This document shows, one piece after another, positions 1 to 10,477 of a DNA stretch of 64,000 nt. How positions within the stretch are numbered: position 1 is the stretch's first letter; each line of letters opens with the position of its first letter. Both the position numbers and the translations under genes were made by a program. This stretch comes from Candidatus Schneideria nysicola (lineage in GTDB: Bacteria > Pseudomonadota > Gammaproteobacteria > Enterobacterales > Enterobacteriaceae): assembly GCF_019923565.1 (NCBI RefSeq), contig NZ_CP074435.1, forward strand, positions 417,294 through 481,293. Direction: 5' to 3'. Below the pieces are notes generated by a model that was not told the DNA's origin, did no database searches, and saw nothing but the letters and a program-made list of their open reading frames with translations.

Positions 1-249
1 TATTCTGAGATAGATAGAAATAGAGAGAATATAAATCATAAATTTTATAATATTAATAATATTAATAAGAGAAAAATGACATTGACGATTGGACAGTATA
101 TCTATCATAAGAAATTCGGGAAAGGTAAAATAATGAAAGTTATTATAGATAATGATAGTATACAAAATCGTATACAAATTGCTTTTAAAAAAGGCTATGA
201 TATAAAATGGTTAGTGACCGAATATGCAGACATTGAAATTCTAGAATAA
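1..249 (+). CDS. uvrD: DNA helicase II UvrD, C-terminal fragment (gene enters from the left edge)
   Basis: Frame 1 is open from the first base to a TAA at 247-249, giving the last 82 residues of a protein that starts outside the window. The final ~55 residues (IGQYIYHKKFGKGKI ... IKWLVTEYADIE) match the conserved C-terminal RNAP-interacting, Tudor-like tail of UvrD/PcrA helicases (E. coli: VRHAKFGEGTI ... IKWLVAAYARLE). UvrD is the 3'-5' helicase of nucleotide excision and mismatch repair. The stretch before it is Asn/Ile-rich, as expected for the unstructured linker. corA directly downstream is the E. coli arrangement, which supports the call. The helicase core itself cannot be seen here. 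Confidence 0.85.
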   Translation, partial: YSEIDRNRENINHKFYNINNINKRKMTLTIGQYIYHKKFGKGKIMKVIIDNDSIQNRIQIAFKKGYDIKWLVTEYADIEILE

Positions 250-350
250 AAAATATTATTATTATAATAGTCAGTTAATAATACATATCCATATGAAAAT
301 AAGATATTTTATTATGTATGTATGATATAAATAATATGGACAATAGGAAT

Positions 351-1301
351 ATGCTTAATGCTTTTCAATTAGATAATAATCATTTGTCTCGACTGGATCC
401 TAATACACAAGGAACGTTATTAAAAGCTATATGGATTGATCTAATCGAACCAGATGATAAAGAAAGAAAAACAATACAAGATGAACTTGGTCAAAACTTA
501 GCTACTTGTTTAGAGTTAGAGGATATTGAAGCTTCTGCTCGTTTCTTTGAAGATAAAGATGGATTACATGTTCATTCTTTCTTTTTTTATGAAGATACAG
601 GAGATCACGCTGGTAATGCTACAGTAGCATTTACTATACGTAATGGTAGACTTTATACTTTACGTGAAAGAGACCTACCTGCATTCCGATTATATCGAAT
701 GCGGGCTCGTAATCAACGATTGATTGATGGGAATGCTTATGAGTTACTATTAGATTTATTTGAAACCAAAATTGAACAATTGGCAGATGAAATTGAAAAT
801 ATTTATAGTGATCTTGAGTCTCTTAGTATTGTCATTATGGATGGTCAACAAGGAGAGAAATATGATGATGCCTTATCTACTCTGGCTTCATTAGAAGATA
901 TAGGATGGAAAGTAAGATTATGTTTGATGGATACACAACGAGCATTAAATTTTTTAGTTAGAAAGGCTAGTATTCCTTCTAGACAACTCAAACAAGCAAA
1001 GGATATATTAAGAGATATTGAATCATTATTACCTCACAATGAATCTCTATTTCAAAAAGTTAATTTTTTAATGCAAGCAGCAATGGGTTTTATCAATATA
1101 GAACAAAATCGTATCATTAGAATTTTCTCCGTAGTATCTGTTGTTTTTTTGCCTCCAACTTTAGTTGCTTCGAGTTATGGAATGAATTTCGAATATATGC
1201 CTGAATTAAATTGGTCTTTGGGTTATCCATGTGCAATCATATTAATGATTGCAACCGGCTTAGCACCCTATCTATATTTTAAACGTAAAAAATGGTTATG
1301 A
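351..1301 (+). CDS. corA: Magnesium/cobalt transporter CorA
   Basis: A 316-residue protein, the same length as E. coli CorA, when started at ATG 351 ([10 protein letters not shown], matching MLSAFQLENN). In-frame upstream ATGs at 318 and 336 would add residues the family lacks. It is the homopentameric inner-membrane Mg2+ channel. The long N-terminal cytoplasmic domain is well conserved ([34 protein letters not shown]). Two C-terminal membrane helices follow, with the signature GMN selectivity motif ([12 protein letters not shown]) between them and a basic KRKKWL end. The gene follows uvrD as in E. coli. Its last 6 bases overlap the end of convergent fumC. Confidence 0.97.
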   Translation: MLNAFQLDNNHLSRLDPNTQGTLLKAIWIDLIEPDDKERKTIQDELGQNLATCLELEDIEASARFFEDKDGLHVHSFFFYEDTGDHAGNATVAFTIRNGRLYTLRERDLPAFRLYRMRARNQRLIDGNAYELLLDLFETKIEQLADEIENIYSDLESLSIVIMDGQQGEKYDDALSTLASLEDIGWKVRLCLMDTQRALNFLVRKASIPSRQLKQAKDILRDIESLLPHNESLFQKVNFLMQAAMGFINIEQNRIIRIFSVVSVVFLPPTLVASSYGMNFEYMPELNWSLGYPCAIILMIATGLAPYLYFKRKKWL

Positions 1302-2684
1302 TTGAATCATATTCTTAGGATTGACCCATTCTTCGAATTGTCTTTCATTAATATAACCAAGTTGTATCGCAGATTCTTTAATAGAGATATCATTGTTATA
1401 GGCCATTTTGACAATAGTCGCTACCTTATCGTAACCAAGATGATTATTTAAAATCGTAGCTAACATTAAGGATTCATTAAGTAACTGTTCAATACGTTTA
1501 TAATTAGGCTCTATACCCATTACACAATATTTATTAAAACTTTTTAAACCGTTCGCTAGAAGGCGTATTGATTGTAAAAAATTATAAATGATTATAGGAC
1601 GTGAAACATTAAGTTCAAAATTTCCAGATGCACCAGCAATATTTATAACAGTATCGTTTCCTAATATCTGATAACAGATCATCATTAATACTTCGCATTG
1701 TGTTGGATTAATTTTTCCTGGCATAATAGAACTACCAGGTTCATTTGCAGGTATTTTTATTTCACCGATACCACAACGAGGACCAGATGCAAGCCATCTA
1801 ATGTCATTGGCAATTTTTATTATAGATGTAGCCAAACTTTTTAAAGAACCATGACTATAAACTAAAGCATCACAAGTAGACAAGGCTTCAAATTTATTTT
1901 TAGCTGGAATAAAAGGATGTCCAGTAAGTTCAGCTAAATTTTTTGATACCTCAACAGCAAATTCTGTATGAGTATTTATACCGGTTCCTACAGCCGTCCC
2001 ACCTATTGCTAATTCATAAAGATAAGGAATCGTATTATTTATATGAGATAATCCGTTTTCTAACATTTGTACCCAACCAGAAATTTCTTGACCTAATGTA
2101 AGAGGTAATGCATCTTGTAGATGGGTACGTCCAATCTTTATAATATCCTTAAAAGATTTTGATTTAATTTCTAATGTGTTTTTTATATTTTTAATTTTAG
2201 GAAGGAGTACTTCCTTAATAGAAGTTACTGCTGCCATATGCATGGCAGTTGGAAAAACATCATTAGAACTTTGACCTTTGTTAACGTCATCATTAGGATG
2301 TATTAATCTATGTTTACCACGTATTCCTCCGAGTAATTCACTGGCAATATTAGCTAAGACCTCATTCATATTCATATGAGTTTGAGTACCTGATCCTGAT
2401 TGCCAAATTGTTAATATAAATTCCTTATTATATTTTTCTTCTAATATTTGATCTGCAGCTAAACTGATAGCATTAGCACATTCGGAGGATAATAATCCTA
2501 ATTTTTTATTGACTTGTGCTGCAACACGTTTTATTTGAGCTAAAGCTTTAATAATTTCTAATGGCATTATCTCTTCATTAGAAATTTGAAAATGTTTTAA
2601 AGCACGTTGTGTTTGTGCTCCCCATAGTCTATCATTAGGAATATTAATTACTCCTAAAGTATCTTTTTCTAAACGTGTGCTCAT
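1296..2684 (-). CDS. fumC: Fumarate hydratase class II (fumarase C)
   Basis: Iron-independent fumarase of the TCA cycle, interconverting fumarate and L-malate in the cytosol. About 462 residues, close to the E. coli 467. The superfamily signature [11 protein letters not shown] is intact, as are [13 protein letters not shown] near residue 100 and the catalytic GRTHLQDA segment. I chose ATG 2684 ([11 protein letters not shown]) because an AAGGA Shine-Dalgarno at 2698-2694 lies nine bases upstream. ATG 2690 or TTG 2693 would be too close to it. The stop overlaps the corA stop by six bases tail to tail. The gene is divergent from prlC. Confidence 0.96.
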   Translation of the reverse strand: MSTRLEKDTLGVINIPNDRLWGAQTQRALKHFQISNEEIMPLEIIKALAQIKRVAAQVNKKLGLLSSECANAISLAADQILEEKYNKEFILTIWQSGSGTQTHMNMNEVLANIASELLGGIRGKHRLIHPNDDVNKGQSSNDVFPTAMHMAAVTSIKEVLLPKIKNIKNTLEIKSKSFKDIIKIGRTHLQDALPLTLGQEISGWVQMLENGLSHINNTIPYLYELAIGGTAVGTGINTHTEFAVEVSKNLAELTGHPFIPAKNKFEALSTCDALVYSHGSLKSLATSIIKIANDIRWLASGPRCGIGEIKIPANEPGSSIMPGKINPTQCEVLMMICYQILGNDTVINIAGASGNFELNVSRPIIIYNFLQSIRLLANGLKSFNKYCVMGIEPNYKRIEQLLNESLMLATILNNHLGYDKVATIVKMAYNNDISIKESAIQLGYINERQFEEWVNPKNMIQS

Positions 2685-2829
2685 TAACATCAATCCTTTT
2701 CAAATTCAAATTATAAAGAAGACTATTAACTTAACATTATTACATTTTTTTACAAGAAAATTTATAATTTTCTATTTTAAAATAAATATTATATGTAATA
2801 AGATTCTTATATCAAATAGGATAAAAATT

Positions 2830-4926
2830 ATGCCAAATCTATTACCTACTCAATGCAATTTACCTTTGAAACTACCCTGTTTTTCTAAAATTTCTTATAA
2901 AGATATTGTGAACATAGTAAAACAAGCAATAGATCATTGTTATAAAACTGTAGAAGAAGTTACTTCAAATAATAAGAATTTTACGTGGGAGAATCTTTGT
3001 CAACCTATTAGTGAATCTAATAATGATTTAAATTATATTTGGTCCTTTATTAATCATATGAATGCAGTAAAAAATAGTCCAGATTTACGTAAAGCTTATG
3101 AGGAAAGTTTATTACTATTATCTGAATATACTACTTGGATTAGTCATCATAATGGATTATATCAATCTTATTGTATTTTACAAAAAAATGTGGATATTTT
3201 TAATAAATTAAATGTAGCTCAAAAGAAATTAATTACAAATATAATAAGAGATTTTGAACTTTCTGGAACTAATCTATCAAAATCGCAAAAAAATTCTTAT
3301 AAAAGAATAGTAACTCGATTATCAGAGTTATCTTTTATGTATAGTAACAATGTATTAGATTCTACTATGGGATGGAATAAATTAATTACTAATAGAAAAG
3401 AACTTGCAGGCTTACCAAAAAGTACTTTATCTCTAGCATATAATACTGCTATACGATATAATAAGAAAGGTTGGTTAATTACACTAGATACCCCTATCTA
3501 TCTATCTATTCTTACTTATTGTGAAAATAGTTCTCTTCGAGAAGAAATATATTATGCCTATAATACCCGCGCTTCAGATCAAGGTCCAAATGCTGGTAGA
3601 TGGGATAATGGACCATTGATTAATGAAATTATTTCTCTACGTTATGAAATAGCTCAATTACTAGGTTTTAATAGTTATGCAGATAAATCATTAGTAACAA
3701 AAATGGCATGTGATAAAAATCATGTCATCAATTTTCTTCTAAATTTAATTAAACATACAAAAGATAAAGGGAAAAAAGAATTTTTACAATTATGTACATT
3801 TGTTAAAAATTATTTTAATTGTGATCTAATTCATCCTTGGGATATAGCTTTTTATAGTGAGAAACAAAAGCAACATTATTTTGCTATTAATGATGAACAA
3901 TTTCGACCATTTTTCCCAGAAAAAAAAGTATTAAGTGGTTTGTTTAAAATTACTCAACTTCTTTATTGTATTTCTATAAAAGAAAGAAAAGAAGTAGATA
4001 GATGGGATCCAGATGTAAGATTTTTTGAAATATTTGATAAAAATGGACAATTGCGAGGAGGTTTTTACTTAGATTTATATGCAAGAATGAATAAAAGAGA
4101 TGGGGCTTGGATGGAAAGCTGTACCGATATGTTTATAAAATCTGATGGAACATTACAAAAGCCCGTTGCTTATTTAGTTTGTAATTTTAATCCTCCTATT
4201 GAGAATAAGAAAACAGCATTATTCACTCATAGTGAAGTTATTACTTTATTCCATGAATTTGGACATGGATTACATCACATAATGACCTCAATTGATATAT
4301 TGGGTATATCAGGAACGGATGGGATCCCCTGGGATGCAATTGAAATATCTAGTCAATTCATGGAAAATTTTTGTTGGACAGAACAAGCATTGTCTTTGAT
4401 TTCTGGTCATTATAAAGATGATTCGCCTATCCCTTCATCTTTATTAAAACAACTTTTATATACAAGAACTTATCAATCATCCTTATTTCTTTTAAGACAG
4501 TTAGAACTTAGTTTATTTGATTTTCGATTACATTGTCAAAATAATTTACAAGATAATTATTACTTAAAATTACTAGAAAGTGTAAAAAAAGAAGTATCAG
4601 TTTTACCTACTGTAGAATGGAGTCGATTTCCTAATACATTTAGTCATATTTTTTCAGGTGGTTATGCTGCAGGCTATTATAGTTATTTATGGTCTAATGT
4701 TTTATCTTCTGATGCTTGGTCTTTATTTGAAGAAAAAGGAATTTTTAATCCGGATGTTGGACAATCTTTTCTAGATAATATTCTATCCTGTGGTGGATCA
4801 GAAGATCCCTCAGTATTATTTTATCGTTTTAGAGGTCGTGATCCTAATATAAATGCAATGTTACGCCATTATAATATTATCGAAAATGATAATATAGAAG
4901 AAAATATTAAATTAGATAAATTCTAA
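2830..4926 (+). CDS. prlC: Oligopeptidase A (M3 zinc metallopeptidase)
   Basis: A 698-residue cytosolic thimet-family oligopeptidase that degrades short peptides, including released signal peptides. The zinc motif HEFGH is intact within LFHEFGHGLHH at about residue 475-485. Long blocks match E. coli PrlC: NTRASDQGPNAGRWDN, WDPDVRFFE, AGYYSYLWSNVL and the GGSEDPSVLFYRFRGRDP end. ATG 2830 (MPNLLPTQCNLP) is the homologous start. The open frame continues upstream into the fumC promoter region, but that part is low-complexity and unlike the family. A short extra tail of about 10 residues follows the usual C-terminus (HYNII). Divergent from fumC and convergent with rpmE. Confidence 0.95.
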   Translation: MPNLLPTQCNLPLKLPCFSKISYKDIVNIVKQAIDHCYKTVEEVTSNNKNFTWENLCQPISESNNDLNYIWSFINHMNAVKNSPDLRKAYEESLLLLSEYTTWISHHNGLYQSYCILQKNVDIFNKLNVAQKKLITNIIRDFELSGTNLSKSQKNSYKRIVTRLSELSFMYSNNVLDSTMGWNKLITNRKELAGLPKSTLSLAYNTAIRYNKKGWLITLDTPIYLSILTYCENSSLREEIYYAYNTRASDQGPNAGRWDNGPLINEIISLRYEIAQLLGFNSYADKSLVTKMACDKNHVINFLLNLIKHTKDKGKKEFLQLCTFVKNYFNCDLIHPWDIAFYSEKQKQHYFAINDEQFRPFFPEKKVLSGLFKITQLLYCISIKERKEVDRWDPDVRFFEIFDKNGQLRGGFYLDLYARMNKRDGAWMESCTDMFIKSDGTLQKPVAYLVCNFNPPIENKKTALFTHSEVITLFHEFGHGLHHIMTSIDILGISGTDGIPWDAIEISSQFMENFCWTEQALSLISGHYKDDSPIPSSLLKQLLYTRTYQSSLFLLRQLELSLFDFRLHCQNNLQDNYYLKLLESVKKEVSVLPTVEWSRFPNTFSHIFSGGYAAGYYSYLWSNVLSSDAWSLFEEKGIFNPDVGQSFLDNILSCGGSEDPSVLFYRFRGRDPNINAMLRHYNIIENDNIEENIKLDKF

Positions 4927-4934
4927 ATATTTTC

Positions 4935-5144
4935 TTAGTTAATTATTTTTTTAAATCTTTCATTAAAAAGATTTACACGGCCTTTATTATCAACTAAACG
5001 TTGTTTCCCTGTATAAAAGGGATGACATATATTACATATATCCAAATTTAAATTTTGAGATAATGTAGAAAAAATTGGAATGGTATTGCCACAAGAACAA
5101 GTTGCGATGACTTGATTATAATTAGGATGAATATTTTTTTTCAT
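4935..5144 (-). CDS. rpmE: Large ribosomal subunit protein bL31 (zinc form)
   Basis: A 69-residue protein matching E. coli L31 (70 aa): [12 protein letters not shown] ... HPFYTGKQR. It retains all four zinc ligands (C16, C18, C37, C40), so it is the C+ zinc-binding paralog, not the zinc-free YkgM type. The start at 5144 is fixed by a strong GAGGAG at 5154-5149; the upstream in-frame extension overlaps this ribosome binding site. It lies alone on the minus strand, nine bases from the end of prlC. Confidence 0.95.
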   Translation of the reverse strand: MKKNIHPNYNQVIATCSCGNTIPIFSTLSQNLNLDICNICHPFYTGKQRLVDNKGRVNLFNERFKKIIN

Positions 5145-5228
5145 GATACTCCTCAAGAGATAAATTTCAAATTATGTTTGATTTACTAATATATTTCCAT
5201 AATAGAAAAGAGATTATATTATAATAAT

Positions 5229-6500
5229 ATGATGATAATATACAATATTATTCTATATTTATTACAACCTTTAATACTTATTAGATTGTTATGGCGTAGT
5301 AGAAAAAACTTATCTTTCTCATATTGGAATCGTTTGTCTGAACGTTATGGATTCTGTTCAGGAAAAGTAAAATCCAATGGAATTATGATACATGCTGTAT
5401 CAGTAGGGGAAACTCTCATGATAATTTCATTTATTCATGCTTTACGTAATCGTTATCCTACTTTACCTATTACAATCACAACAAGTACTCTTACGGCTTC
5501 TGAGCAAGTTCAAAAAAAAATTCATACAGAAATCAGTCATGTATATTTACCTTATGATTTACCTGGATCAATAAATCGTTTTTTAAATCAGGTTAATCCA
5601 AAATTGGTAGTGATTATGGAGACCGAAATTTGGCCGAATCTGATTAAAATATTACATAATCGAAAAATACCTATTATTATAGCTAATGCACGTCTATCTA
5701 ATCGTTCTATTATTGGTTACAAAAAAATTTATAAATTTATAAAATCAATTCTTCATGATATCACTCTTATTGTTGCACAAGATGAAACACATAGTAAAAG
5801 ATTTATTGAAATAGGAGCCAAAAGCAATCAATTAAAAGTCATTGGTAATCTTAAATTTGAAGTCAATCTTTCCTCTGAATTAAAGTTAAATATAGAAAAT
5901 TTAAGAAAAAAATGGATATCAAATAGACCAATATGGATTGCCTCTAGTACACATACAGGAGAAGAAAGAATACTCTTATCTGCACATTCTAGATTATTAA
6001 ATGATTTCCCTGATTTATTATTGATTTTAGTTCCTCGTCATCCGGAACGTTTTCTCTTAGTAGAAAAAATTGTTAAACAATCACATCTACAATATATTCT
6101 ATGGAGTAAGAATATTATTCCATTGCTTGATACAAAAGTTCTAATAGGAGATACAATAGGGGACCTGATATTACTATATGGAATGGCAGATATAGCCTTT
6201 ATAGGTGGAAGTATGGTCCAATGTGGTGGACATAATCCACTAGAAGCTGTCATACATTCTCTGCCTATTTTAATGGGACCATATATTGAAAATTTTGAAT
6301 ATATTTGTAATAGTTTACAAAAAGAGGGAGTATTAATTATTGTTAATAATGAATCGATGTTAGTTCAACATATTAAAACACTCTTAATCAATACGAATTA
6401 TAGAAAAAAATGTGGTCAAATTGGTTTCAATTTTTTATTGAAACATCAGGGAGTCACACAACGTTTACTACATATATTAGAAAAATATATATCTACCTAA
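5229..6500 (+). CDS. waaA: 3-deoxy-D-manno-octulosonic acid (Kdo) transferase
   Basis: A 423-residue inner-membrane-anchored GT-B glycosyltransferase that adds Kdo to lipid IVA, the first core step in LPS synthesis. It has an N-terminal hydrophobic anchor (about residues 2-20), then SVGET at ~57-61, ETEIWPNL and VPRHPER, and the nucleotide-sugar site GGSMVQCGGHNPLEA near residue 320. Length is nearly that of E. coli WaaA (425). It is followed by coaD, as in the E. coli waaA-coaD pair. Its presence implies the organism still makes at least Kdo-lipid A. Confidence 0.96.
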   Translation: MMIIYNIILYLLQPLILIRLLWRSRKNLSFSYWNRLSERYGFCSGKVKSNGIMIHAVSVGETLMIISFIHALRNRYPTLPITITTSTLTASEQVQKKIHTEISHVYLPYDLPGSINRFLNQVNPKLVVIMETEIWPNLIKILHNRKIPIIIANARLSNRSIIGYKKIYKFIKSILHDITLIVAQDETHSKRFIEIGAKSNQLKVIGNLKFEVNLSSELKLNIENLRKKWISNRPIWIASSTHTGEERILLSAHSRLLNDFPDLLLILVPRHPERFLLVEKIVKQSHLQYILWSKNIIPLLDTKVLIGDTIGDLILLYGMADIAFIGGSMVQCGGHNPLEAVIHSLPILMGPYIENFEYICNSLQKEGVLIIVNNESMLVQHIKTLLINTNYRKKCGQIGFNFLLKHQGVTQRLLHILEKYIST

Positions 6501-6561
6501 ATATATTTAAAGTTAAAAATTATTGTATTTCAGATTAAAAATGATTATTTTTAAGGAATGA

Positions 6562-7050
<489 letters not shown>

Positions 7051-7201
7051 TTTTTTATTTCTACTTTTTTTTCATAAGAAAGAAGATATATTATTTATTA
7101 GTTAATATTCCAGATCCAGATAGTTCATTTATAATACAATTGAAATATTTTATTTTTCTTTGTGTTCACATAAATTTTTCACACATAAAAGAGTGAGACA
7201 G

Positions 7202-8299
7202 ATGAATCGTATTTTTAATTTTAGTGCTGGACCGGCAGCTATACCAATACAAGTATTACAAAAAGTACAGAAAGAACTATGTAATTGGCATAATTTAGGT
7301 GTATCAATAATGGAAATTAGCCATCGTAGTAAAGAATTTTTACAAATAGCACAAGAATCGGAAAGTGATTTACGTGAATTATTAAATGTACCTGATAATT
7401 ATAAAATATTATTCTGTCAGGGAGGAGCTCGTGCTCAATTTGCAGCTGTTCCAATGAATTTAATAACTAATAATGAAAAAAATAATGTAGAGTATATTAT
7501 TAGTGGTTATTGGTCACGTTGTGCAGCACAAGAAGCACAAAAATACTGTGATCCCAAAATTATTGATGTCTTAGTTCAAGATGATACTATGTTAGGCATT
7601 AAATCCATGAAAAAATGGCCAATTTCGACCAATAGTACGTATGTACACTATTGTCCAAATGAAACAATAGAGGGTTTAGCTATACATGATTTACCTATAT
7701 TTGATACAAAAAATACAGTAGTAGTAGCCGATTGTTCCTCTATGATTCTTTCAGCTCCTTTAGATATTAGTCGTTTTGGTATAATTTATGCGGGTGCTCA
7801 AAAAAATATTGGTCCTGCTGGATTAACAGTATTAATTATTCGTGAAGATTTATTAGGATTAGCAAGGAAAGAAATTCCATCTGTTTTAAATTATCAATTA
7901 TTATATGAATATTCTTCTATGTTTAATACCCCACCAACTTTTGCTTGGTATCTGGCAGGATTAGTATTTAAATGGCTAAAATCTGAGGGAGGTTTATTAG
8001 AAATAAGTAAACGTAATCAGGCTAAAGCAAAATTATTATATCAAACTATCGATAATAGTGAATGTTATTCTAATAATATTAATCCATTAAACAGATCTTA
8101 TATGAATATTCCATTTAAAATAATTAATAAAAAATTAGAGGAGATGTTTTTTCAAGAATCACTTAATGCCGGATTATATGCATTAAAAGGTCATAAAATA
8201 TTAGGAGGGGTACGTGCATCTTTATACAATGCCGTTACTTTGGAAGGAGTACAAGCCTTAGTAGATTTTATGAAATATTTTGAACGTCGTTATGGTTAA
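7202..8299 (+). CDS. serC: Phosphoserine aminotransferase
   Basis: A 365-residue PLP aminotransferase for L-serine synthesis (3-phosphohydroxypyruvate to phosphoserine); in E. coli it also acts in pyridoxal phosphate synthesis. ATG 7202 ([12 protein letters not shown]) is chosen because it aligns with E. coli SerC (362 aa). The frame stays open upstream to 7160, but that extension is not homologous. The PLP-lysine segment [12 protein letters not shown] and [17 protein letters not shown] are intact. It heads the ancestral serC-aroA-cmk-rpsA row. Confidence 0.97.
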   Translation: MNRIFNFSAGPAAIPIQVLQKVQKELCNWHNLGVSIMEISHRSKEFLQIAQESESDLRELLNVPDNYKILFCQGGARAQFAAVPMNLITNNEKNNVEYIISGYWSRCAAQEAQKYCDPKIIDVLVQDDTMLGIKSMKKWPISTNSTYVHYCPNETIEGLAIHDLPIFDTKNTVVVADCSSMILSAPLDISRFGIIYAGAQKNIGPAGLTVLIIREDLLGLARKEIPSVLNYQLLYEYSSMFNTPPTFAWYLAGLVFKWLKSEGGLLEISKRNQAKAKLLYQTIDNSECYSNNINPLNRSYMNIPFKIINKKLEEMFFQESLNAGLYALKGHKILGGVRASLYNAVTLEGVQALVDFMKYFERRYG

Positions 8300-8362
8300 T
8301 ATCTTACTTTATAAAGTAAAATAAAATTAGTAATATCATGAATGGAGGATAGAGCAGCTAGT

Positions 8363-9655
8363 ATGCAAAAATTTATTACTTTACAACCTATAAATAAAGT
8401 AAATGGAACGTTAACGTTACCGGGATCCAAAAGTCTTTCTAATCGTGTTTTATTGTTATCAGCACAATCTAGTGGAACGACACGCATTTATAATTTACTT
8501 GATAGTGATGATGTGCGTTATATGCTAGAAGCTCTCAAAAAACTTGGAATAATATATCGTTTTTACAATAACGGTAAGATTTGTGAAATAGATGGAATAG
8601 GTAGATCACTCTATTGTAATAGTAAATTAACATTATTTCTTGGTAATGCAGGTACTGCACTGCGTCCTTTAACTGCTGCATTATCTTTATATGCTAAAGA
8701 TATTATTCTTACCGGTGAGAAAAGGATGACAGAAAGACCGATTGGAGATTTAATAGATGCCTTAAAACAAGGTGGTGCAAAAATTGATTATTTATCAAAA
8801 ATTAACTATCCTCCTATTCGTATAAGAGGAGGGTATGTAGGTGGACATATTACTATTAATGGTGAATTATCAAGTCAGTTTATTACCGCATTATTAATGA
8901 TGGCACCTCTCGCTCCTGAAGATAGTACAATTCATATTGTAGGAAATCTTGTATCTAAACCGTATATTACTATTACTATAGCATTAATGAAAAATTTTGG
9001 TATTGAAGTACAACATGATGATACGTACCAAAATTTTTATATAAAAGGTGCTACTCAGTATCGTAGTCCTGGAGAGTATTTTATTGAAGGAGATGCTTCA
9101 AGCGCCTCATATTTTCTTGCAGCAGCTGCTATCCGTGGAGGAACAGTACGTGTAAAAGGGATTACAAAAAATAGTATACAAGGCGATATTTATTTTGCGA
9201 ATGTATTAGAAAAAATGGGAGCTATTATTAAATGGGGAGAAAATTTTATAGAGTGTACTCGAGGGAGCTTACAATCTATTGATATGGATATGAATGCAAT
9301 TCCGGATTCAGCGATGACGATCGCTATAGTTGCGTTATTTGCTACCGGTGAAAGTACAACATTACGTAATATCTATAATTGGAGAATAAAAGAAACGGAT
9401 CGGTTAAGAGCAATGTCCATTGAATTAAGAAAAATTGGTGCGTCAGTAACTGAAGGAAAAGATTTTATTACTGTAAAACCTCCTACAATATTTATTCCTG
9501 CTACAATTCACACCTATAATGATCATAGAATAGCTATGTGTTTTTCTTTATTAGCTCTAGCTAATATTCCAATAACAATTGAGAATCCAGCATGTACTAA
9601 TAAAACTTTTCCTAATTTTTTTAAACAATTAGCGAATATTTCATTTTTCAAATAA
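8363..9655 (+). CDS. aroA: 5-enolpyruvylshikimate-3-phosphate synthase
   Basis: A 430-residue EPSP synthase, sixth step of the shikimate pathway to chorismate, hence aromatic amino acids and folate. Conserved substrate-binding blocks are [10 protein letters not shown] (near residue 20), [39 protein letters not shown] and [16 protein letters not shown]. coli AroA has 427 residues. ATG 8363 ([10 protein letters not shown]) aligns with the family start. ATG 8342 would add seven odd residues and has no ribosome binding site, whereas GGAGG at 8344-8348 lies 14 bases before 8363, rather far. The gene sits 63 bases after serC. Confidence 0.96.
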   Translation: MQKFITLQPINKVNGTLTLPGSKSLSNRVLLLSAQSSGTTRIYNLLDSDDVRYMLEALKKLGIIYRFYNNGKICEIDGIGRSLYCNSKLTLFLGNAGTALRPLTAALSLYAKDIILTGEKRMTERPIGDLIDALKQGGAKIDYLSKINYPPIRIRGGYVGGHITINGELSSQFITALLMMAPLAPEDSTIHIVGNLVSKPYITITIALMKNFGIEVQHDDTYQNFYIKGATQYRSPGEYFIEGDASSASYFLAAAAIRGGTVRVKGITKNSIQGDIYFANVLEKMGAIIKWGENFIECTRGSLQSIDMDMNAIPDSAMTIAIVALFATGESTTLRNIYNWRIKETDRLRAMSIELRKIGASVTEGKDFITVKPPTIFIPATIHTYNDHRIAMCFSLLALANIPITIENPACTNKTFPNFFKQLANISFFK

Positions 9656-9663
9656 AAATTATC

Positions 9664-9690
9664 GATTCTATATAAATTTAGAATCTTTCT
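9664..9690 (+). terminator. Stem-loop between aroA and cmk, possible weak terminator
   Basis: A perfect 7-bp inverted repeat (GATTCTA at 9664-9670, TAGAATC at 9679-9685, 8-base loop) is followed by TTTCTT. The stem is AT-rich, so termination would be weak or partial, and cmk follows 27 bases later on the same strand. It could also just be an mRNA-stabilising hairpin. Confidence 0.4.
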
Positions 9691-9717
9691 TCTAAAGGAG
9701 AAAAGAAGGAGAGAATA

Positions 9718-10404
9718 ATGATAAGTAACGTTCCAGTAGTTACTATAGATGGACCAAGTGGATCAGGAAAGGGAACATTATGTAAAGCTCTTGCCAATAT
9801 ACTTAAATGGCATTCACTAGATTCTGGAGCTATGTATAGAGTATTAGCCTTATCATTATTACGTCACCGTTTTACTTTGGATATTAATGAAGAAAATTTA
9901 GTTCAGCTAGCTTCCCAGTTAGAAGTACGTTTTATAGTCAATAAAGAAAAATTGGATATAATATTAAATGGTGAAAATGTAAATTTATCTATTCGCAATG
10001 AAATTGTTGGAAATATTGCGTCTAGAATTGCTGTCTTCCCTAGAGTACGTAATGTACTATTATATCAACAACGTGCATTTCGTCTTCCTCCTGGTCTAAT
10101 TGCGGATGGTCGTGATACTGGAACGACCGTCTTTCCCGATGCTCCCGTAAAAATATTTCTCTATGCATCTTCAGAAGAAAGAGCAAATCGTCGTATGCGA
10201 CAGTTGCAAAAATTAGGTTTTAGTGTTAATCTTCAATCTCTCTTATCTAAAATACAGGAAAGAGATAAGAGAGATTGTAATCGTAATATAGCACCGTTGA
10301 TTCCAGCTTATGGTGCATTTATACTCGATTCTACATATTTGAGTATAGATAACGTAATAAAAGTAGTATTAAAACATATTAAATATGTTTTAGGATATTT
10401 GTAA
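9718..10404 (+). CDS. cmk: Cytidylate kinase
   Basis: A 228-residue (d)CMP kinase (E. coli 227). The P-loop GPSGSGKGT is at residues 12-20, and [16 protein letters not shown] and [30 protein letters not shown] are typical of the family. It supplies CDP/dCDP for RNA, DNA and CDP-activated lipids. A clear AAGGAG precedes the ATG. As in E. coli it sits between aroA and rpsA. Confidence 0.97.
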   Translation: MISNVPVVTIDGPSGSGKGTLCKALANILKWHSLDSGAMYRVLALSLLRHRFTLDINEENLVQLASQLEVRFIVNKEKLDIILNGENVNLSIRNEIVGNIASRIAVFPRVRNVLLYQQRAFRLPPGLIADGRDTGTTVFPDAPVKIFLYASSEERANRRMRQLQKLGFSVNLQSLLSKIQERDKRDCNRNIAPLIPAYGAFILDSTYLSIDNVIKVVLKHIKYVLGYL

Positions 10405-10423
10405 ATACTAGAAATGACACTGA

Positions 10424-10452
10424 TATTTCCTTATGGAAATAATTTTATTTTA
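10424..10452 (+). terminator. Hairpin with T-rich tail between cmk and rpsA
   Basis: A perfect 7-bp stem (TATTTCC at 10424-10430, GGAAATA at 10435-10441) with a TTAT loop is followed by ATTTTATTTTAATTTT. It looks like an intrinsic terminator or a 5'-leader hairpin for rpsA, 26 bases before its ATG. E. coli rpsA is translated from a structured leader without a strong Shine-Dalgarno sequence, and none is obvious here either. Confidence 0.45.
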
Positions 10453-10477
10453 ATTTTAAACATGCAGATTATTAAAT

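Noticed and set aside
2677..2829. Upstream in-frame extension of prlC
   Set aside because: Low-complexity Ile/Lys/Asn sequence without homology, overlapping the fumC start region; ATG 2830 matches the family N-terminus.
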